From Nonomuraea basaltis (GTDB lineage Bacteria; Actinomycetota; Actinomycetes; Streptosporangiales; Streptosporangiaceae): a stretch of DNA of 64,000 bases. The position numbers and the translations under genes were made by a program. Below are positions 60,222 to 64,000 of the stretch, piece after piece; position 1 is the first letter of the stretch; each line of letters starts with the position of its first letter. The stretch lies in contig NZ_VCJS01000004.1 in NCBI RefSeq assembly GCF_005893125.1, positions 1 to 64,000 on the forward strand, given 5' to 3'. Under the pieces are notes generated by a model. The model saw only the letters and a program-made list of their open reading frames with translations, made no database searches and was not told the origin of the DNA.

Positions 60222-61070
60222 TTACCGTGCACCTCGAAGGCGGACCACGGCGACCGGGCAGTGAGCGTGGTGCAGCACGCCGTGGCTGACGGAGCCCAGC
60301 ACCGTGGATGCCATACTGCCGTGCCCTCGGTTGCCAACCACGACCAAGTCCGCATCCTTGGATGCCTCAGAGAGCGCCGCGACCGGATGCACAGAGGTGA
60401 TGTCCTCGATCACGTTGACCTCAGGATGCTTGGCCCGCCAAGGGGCCAGTCGATCGCGGACGAACTCGTACTGGGCTCGTCGTAGCCGCTCCAAGTCGAG
60501 CGAGAGCGCATGAAGGGGAACGGCGTAGGCGTAGACGGTGCGCAGCGCTGCTCGGCGCAGGGACGCCTCGGCGAAGGCGTGAGCCAGGGCAGGCTCGGAG
60601 GATTCGGTCGCGTCCAAGCCTGCCACGATTTGCCCGCGTTCGGCCGCTGTCGGCCGTACCACGACGACCGTGCCGTGGGCGTGGCCCGCCACTCCCAGGC
60701 TCACCGAGCCGAGCAACGCGCCACCGAATCCGCCCCGGCCGCGCGAGCCGACCACCAGTTCGGTGGCCGACTCCGCCTGCGCCCGCAACTCCGCCACGGC
60801 GGATCCGGTCTTCACCTTGGTGGTGACCTCGAGGCCGGGCCAGCGGGCCCTGACCATCTCGGTCTTCTCTTCCAGCATCGCCTCCGCTGCTTCCCCGAGT
60901 GTCGTCAGCAGCCACGGAATCGGGTAACGCGGAAGGTCGTAGGTGCCGCGTTCGATCACATGCACGAGCTCAAGCCGGAGCCCCTTGCGTGCCGCGTCGG
61001 TAGCTGCCCACGCGACGGCGGCATCGGCGCCCGGCGAGCCGTCAGTGCCCACGACGATGACGTCGTTCAT
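60222..61070 (-). CDS. tandem-domain universal stress protein
   Basis: This 282-residue protein has two Usp domains: MNDVIVVGTDGSPGADAAVA with loop GSRGRGGFGGALLGSVS, and QIVAGLDATESSEPALAHAF with loop GNRGHGSMASTVLGSVSHG, ending CPVAVVRLRG. Both loops fit the ATP-binding rule. ATG at 61070 follows AAAGG. A degenerate DosR-like site (61139-61152, minus strand AGGAC-CTTT-GCCGC) lies 69 bp upstream. It is divergent from the CBS-BON gene. Confidence 0.92.
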   Translation of the reverse strand: MNDVIVVGTDGSPGADAAVAWAATDAARKGLRLELVHVIERGTYDLPRYPIPWLLTTLGEAAEAMLEEKTEMVRARWPGLEVTTKVKTGSAVAELRAQAESATELVVGSRGRGGFGGALLGSVSLGVAGHAHGTVVVVRPTAAERGQIVAGLDATESSEPALAHAFAEASLRRAALRTVYAYAVPLHALSLDLERLRRAQYEFVRDRLAPWRAKHPEVNVIEDITSVHPVAALSEASKDADLVVVGNRGHGSMASTVLGSVSHGVLHHAHCPVAVVRLRGAR

Positions 61071-61260
61071 GGTTGCGCCTTTCGTTAGCCGTCGCAGACC
61101 TTTCCGCCCGGACCTCCTGCCCGAAACGCGGCAAAGCCGCGGCAAAGGTCCTCAAGGCTGTGCTGTAGTCACCGGCGTCCCATGCGCAATTCCCTCCTTC
61201 ACCATGGCGACAACCATTTGATGGCCACGCCACGGGGACTGACGAACGATGGCGCGAGTG

Positions 61261-61274
61261 AGGACTTTCGCCCC
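61261..61274. promoter_or_regulatory. DosR-like box before CBS-BON gene
   Basis: AGGAC-TTTC-GCCCC, two deviations from the palindrome, 70 bp upstream of the ATG at 61344. Confidence 0.45.
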
Positions 61275-61343
61275 TACCGAGCCGGTCCTGCTTGTGCGTG
61301 GGATGGAGTTGTAAAGAGTCGCGGATGCGAGGAGATGAGGCAC

Positions 61344-62045
61344 ATGCGCGCCAAAGTGAGCGACGTCATGACCAGGGACGTCGCATCGGTCAACGGGAGC
61401 ACTCCGTTCAAGGAGGTCGCCGAGATTCTCATCGCCCATGCGGTGAGCGCGGTACCTGTGGTGGATGCCGAAGGTCATGTCATCGGCGTCGTGTCCGAGG
61501 CGGATCTCCTCCGCAAAGAAGAGTTCCGGGAGCAGTTCTACCGGGAGGGATACCGGCCGCCGCTGCGCGCTCGGCTACGTGAGCGCATGGGCCGCGAGGG
61601 GCACAAGGCCGGAGAGAAGGCACTCGGTGACACGGCGGCCGAGCTGATGACGGCGCCGGCGGTCACGATCACGCCTGCCGACACGACGGTCGAGGCGGCA
61701 CGGCTCATGCAGGAGCACGGAGTCAAGAGACTGCCGGTCGTCGATGAGGACGGCACGTTGCTGGGCATCGTCAGCCGCCACGACCTGCTCAAGGTCTTCG
61801 TCCGGCAGGACGGGGACATCGCCCAGGAGGTGCGCGAGGACGTCCTCGATCGCAGCTTGTGGGTGGATACCGACGACGTCCGCATCAGGGTGGATAGGGG
61901 CGTCGTGACGCTCAGCGGGTCCGTGAACCGCCGCAGTGACGCGGAGATCGCCACGCGGATGGTCCAGCGGGTCAACGGCGTGGTCGATGTGATCGACAAG
62001 CTGGAATGGAAGGAAGACGACACGCTCAGGTGGAGTGGGCGATAG
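61344..62045 (+). CDS. CBS-CBS-BON stress protein
   Basis: A 233-residue paralogue of the protein at 2913-3629. First CBS domain: AKVSDVMTRDVASVNGSTPF, AVSAVPVVDAEGHVIGVVSE; second: ELMTAPAVTITPADTTVEAA, GVKRLPVVDEDGTLLGIVSR; BON: IRVDRGVVTLSGSVNRRSDA. It is complete and has GGAGATGAGG before the ATG; an in-frame ATG three codons earlier is too close to its ribosome site. Shares a divergent promoter region with the universal stress protein. Confidence 0.9.
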   Translation: MRAKVSDVMTRDVASVNGSTPFKEVAEILIAHAVSAVPVVDAEGHVIGVVSEADLLRKEEFREQFYREGYRPPLRARLRERMGREGHKAGEKALGDTAAELMTAPAVTITPADTTVEAARLMQEHGVKRLPVVDEDGTLLGIVSRHDLLKVFVRQDGDIAQEVREDVLDRSLWVDTDDVRIRVDRGVVTLSGSVNRRSDAEIATRMVQRVNGVVDVIDKLEWKEDDTLRWSGR

Positions 62046-62186
62046 CGCTCCACGGAAATCGTCGTCCATGGTGCGCTGCCCGCGCTGTCGGCGGCGGGCA
62101 ACGCCAATGGACTACCTCGATTCACTCTGCTGCGGCTGGGAAGGGTTCAGCAGAGGAGACAGGTACATAGCCGCAGGTCAGTGCCC

Positions 62187-62455
62187 ATGGACTCGGCTTG
62201 GAGTCGGGATTTGCTCCTCACCACCAAACCGGATCGGCCGTTTCTGATGGAAGGCTCAGTACGCGACGTGGCCGCAGAGATCGATCAAGCGGTCGCTTTC
62301 GCCGAGCAGGCACCACTCGAACCGGTAGAGGATCTCACCACGTTCGTCTACAGCCCGACGTCGCCCACGAGCGGCACGCTGCCCGCAAGGTCGGCGAAGG
62401 CGGCGTCGTGACTGAGGTCACGACGACCTATCGCGAAGCCACACCTGCTGAGATT
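62187..62455 (+). pseudogene. pyruvate dehydrogenase E1 alpha end and E1 beta start, remnants
   Basis: DVAAEIDQAVAFAEQAPLEP and VEDLTTFVYS form the C-terminus of an E1 alpha subunit; 60 bases further GTG 62408 begins VTEVTTTYREA, the usual first residues of an E1 beta subunit, which runs at once into the acyltransferase fragment. The order alpha-beta is kept, so an E1 operon was cut on both sides. Short matches; beta part is less sure. Confidence 0.5.
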
Positions 62456-63278
62456 CGCGGGCGAGGCGCTACCGGTGCTGGATCAACTGCCCGTCGTCTC
62501 GCGACTGCCAGGTGCGGGCCGACTGTCGCGATGGGCACGACGCGCATCCTTGCCCGAGCTGCCGGATCTCGCGGCTCCGCACACCCCGCTGAGCGGTCCG
62601 GTCTCATCCCACCGCCGCTACGCCTTCGCCGAGCTGCCGCTGGAGGAGATCAAGCGGGTCAAGAACGCCTTCGGCGTCACGGTGAACGACGTCGTGATGA
62701 CGCTGGCGGCCTCCGTGTTGCGCCGCTGGCTGCTTGCCCACGCGGCACTGCCGGACGTTCCCCTGGTCGCGGGCGTGCCGTTCTCCTTGCGTGAGCGAAC
62801 GGCGACGACCGAGGGCAACCAGGTCACCATGATGATCACACAGCTGCCCACGCATGTGGCCGATCCTCGTCGACGGCTTGAAGCCGTGAGTCAGACGATG
62901 CAGCAGATCAAGGAACGGTTCGCTCTGACACCGGCGTGCTTGCTGCGGGAGTTCAGCGCGAGCCTGCCGGCCGCGCTGAACGGCCTCGCTGACCGCGCCG
63001 CGTTCGAGCTGGTGGGCAGGACGGCACCACCCATCAATGTGATCGTTTCCAACATTCCCGGCCCGCAGTTCCCGCTCCGGATCGCGGGAGTCAAGCTACT
63101 CGCGCACTATCCGGTGTCCGTGATCACCGAGGTGAGCGGGGCCCTGAACATTACGGCCTTCTCCTACGACGGCCGCCTCGACGTCGGGATCATCGCCTGC
63201 AGGAAACTGGTCCCCGACGTGTGGGCCTGCTCCGGCTACCTGCGCGAAGCGCTGGACGAGCTCAAACCCGATTCCTAG
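62439..63278 (+). pseudogene. WS/DGAT acyltransferase, N-terminally truncated
   Basis: The frame contains LPVLDQLPVVSRLPGAGRLS, the linker and second half of wax ester/diacylglycerol acyltransferases: VTVNDVVMTLAASVLRRWLL, GVPFSLRERTATTEGNQVTM, PINVIVSNIPGPQFPLRIAG and SYDGRLDVGIIACRKLVPDV. The first 150 residues with the HHxxxDG active site are missing, so it cannot make triacylglycerol or wax. M. tuberculosis tgs1 (Rv3130c) is a key DosR gene. The 3' part is otherwise undamaged to the natural stop. Confidence 0.85.
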
Positions 63279-63762
63279 TACGGCAGGACACGGCCGGAAG
63301 GCGTGCGGGTGTCGACCCACTCATCGGGGCGACATGGTCTCGGGCGTACTGAGATTCGAATTCGCCGCACCGGGATCACCTCCCTGTCTGGCCTCCTTCA
63401 CTCCACCCTTTCGCAGATAGGCGGCCGTCCCTAGGGACCAAAGACCCATCTGGCGAGGGCCGACGCCCACTGAAACCAGGACGAAGAGCGATGCTTGTCG
63501 ACCAGCCGCGTGCCGGGCTGTTTCGGGGCCGGCACGGGTGCCGCAGACGGGGGCGCCGCCATCGGTCTTGGAAGGCAGCTGTCAACGTCGGGTCAGGGGT
63601 TGCTCGCGAGGGTTGACCCCGGGCTGGGCTCACGAATTTGGCCCTTCAAGCCTACCCACCAGGCTCCTTACCGCCTGATGGTGATGAGAGGGGTGTCCTT
63701 CGCCACCGACGTGGGGATTCGTGTCAAGGCACGGCGAAGAGCCGGGGAAGGCAGGTACGCCG
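63279..63762. other. intergenic region with DosR-like box, no clear gene
   Basis: A box-like element GGGAC-CAAA-GACCC (63434-63447) overlaps the palindrome GTCCCTAGGGAC. A 41-codon frame starts at 63491 (MLVDQPRAGLFRGRHG), 43 bp behind it, but is not recognised and is rich in Arg, so likely a chance frame or stub. Confidence 0.4.
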
Positions 63763-63981
63763 ATGTTCGTTGATCGTCGTGATGCGGGTGTACGTCTGGC
63801 CGAGCATCTGACCGGGCTTGTCGCCGAGGAGAATGTGGTCGTCCTCGGGCTGCCCAGAGGTGGCGTGCCTGTGGCGGCTGTACAAGATCAGAACCGTCTG
63901 AGCCTCCACCTCACCATGGCCGATCTGGCGGCCGTGCCCCAGACGGGAGCGGTGCCAAAGCCGACGCCCTGCATCCGTTGA
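63763..63981 (+). pseudogene. phosphoribosyltransferase N-terminal remnant
   Basis: MFVDRRDAGVRLAEHLTGLV and VVVLGLPRGGVPVAA start the PRTase family represented by Rv0571c and the first half of Rv2030c in the M. tuberculosis DosR regulon. After about 40 residues homology ends; the PRPP-binding loop is not reached. The stop at 63981 is within unrelated sequence. Confidence 0.75.
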
Positions 63982-64000
63982 CCTTCGAACACCACGCAAG

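Noticed and set aside
62068-62247. Small frame with CPRCRR and CCGW (zinc-ribbon-like)
   Set aside because: Only two loosely spaced cysteine groups, no ribosome site, no continuation; probably chance.

Overview
The window is uniformly GC-rich DNA with actinobacterial codon use, GTG/TTG starts and strong AGGAGG ribosome sites. Gene content (paired universal stress proteins, CBS-BON proteins, Acg-type nitroreductase, Rv1733c-like protein, DUF4342, a type I PKS with its own acyl-CoA carboxylase) suggests a filamentous actinomycete, perhaps Streptosporangiales. That placement is inference.

Layout. 1-21.7 kb is an anaerobiosis/dormancy block: hemerythrin and Zn-alcohol dehydrogenase, a CBS-BON protein, a formate dehydrogenase with a fused NuoE-NuoF diaphorase, Hsp20 and a universal stress protein, a MarR-hydrolase pair, a pyruvate:ferredoxin oxidoreductase operon divergent from a three-subunit transhydrogenase (pntAA-pntAB-pntB) operon, and a nitroreductase. 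21.8-27.9 kb is mostly gene debris around an intact DoxX-like gene, a CstR-like repressor with three operators, and gpsA. 27.9-43.4 kb is one intact operon: acyl-CoA dehydrogenase, a 2532-residue KS-AT-KS-ACP-KR-DH synthase, a 1820-residue single-chain acyl-CoA carboxylase, and a phosphopantetheinyl transferase. 43.5-64 kb returns to stress genes (Rv1733c-like, SHOCT, nitronate monooxygenase, DUF4342, MgtE, quinone-oxidoreductase, ABC exporter, histidine kinase, universal stress and CBS-BON proteins), mixed with many truncated or frameshifted genes.

Two themes join the parts. First, many transcription units are preceded, usually 55-125 bp before the start codon, by a palindrome RGGAC-N4-GTCCC. 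This closely resembles the DosR/DevR box of mycobacteria, and many of the genes behind it belong to families of the Mycobacterium tuberculosis DosR regulon. One such box lies in front of the PKS operon, which suggests a hypoxia- or dormancy-induced secondary lipid pathway fed by acetyl-CoA from pyruvate oxidoreductase or pyruvate formate-lyase-type reactions. Second, the window is a graveyard: at least twenty remnants, several of them internal-deletion copies of genes that are intact elsewhere in the window (pntB, gpsA, hsp20, doxX, usp, CBS). This indicates repeated duplication and decay of one stress regulon.

No tRNA, rRNA, CRISPR array, transposase or complete insertion sequence was recognised, and no DosR-type response regulator is encoded here. 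Several frameshifts could be assembly errors; this is stated where it applies.
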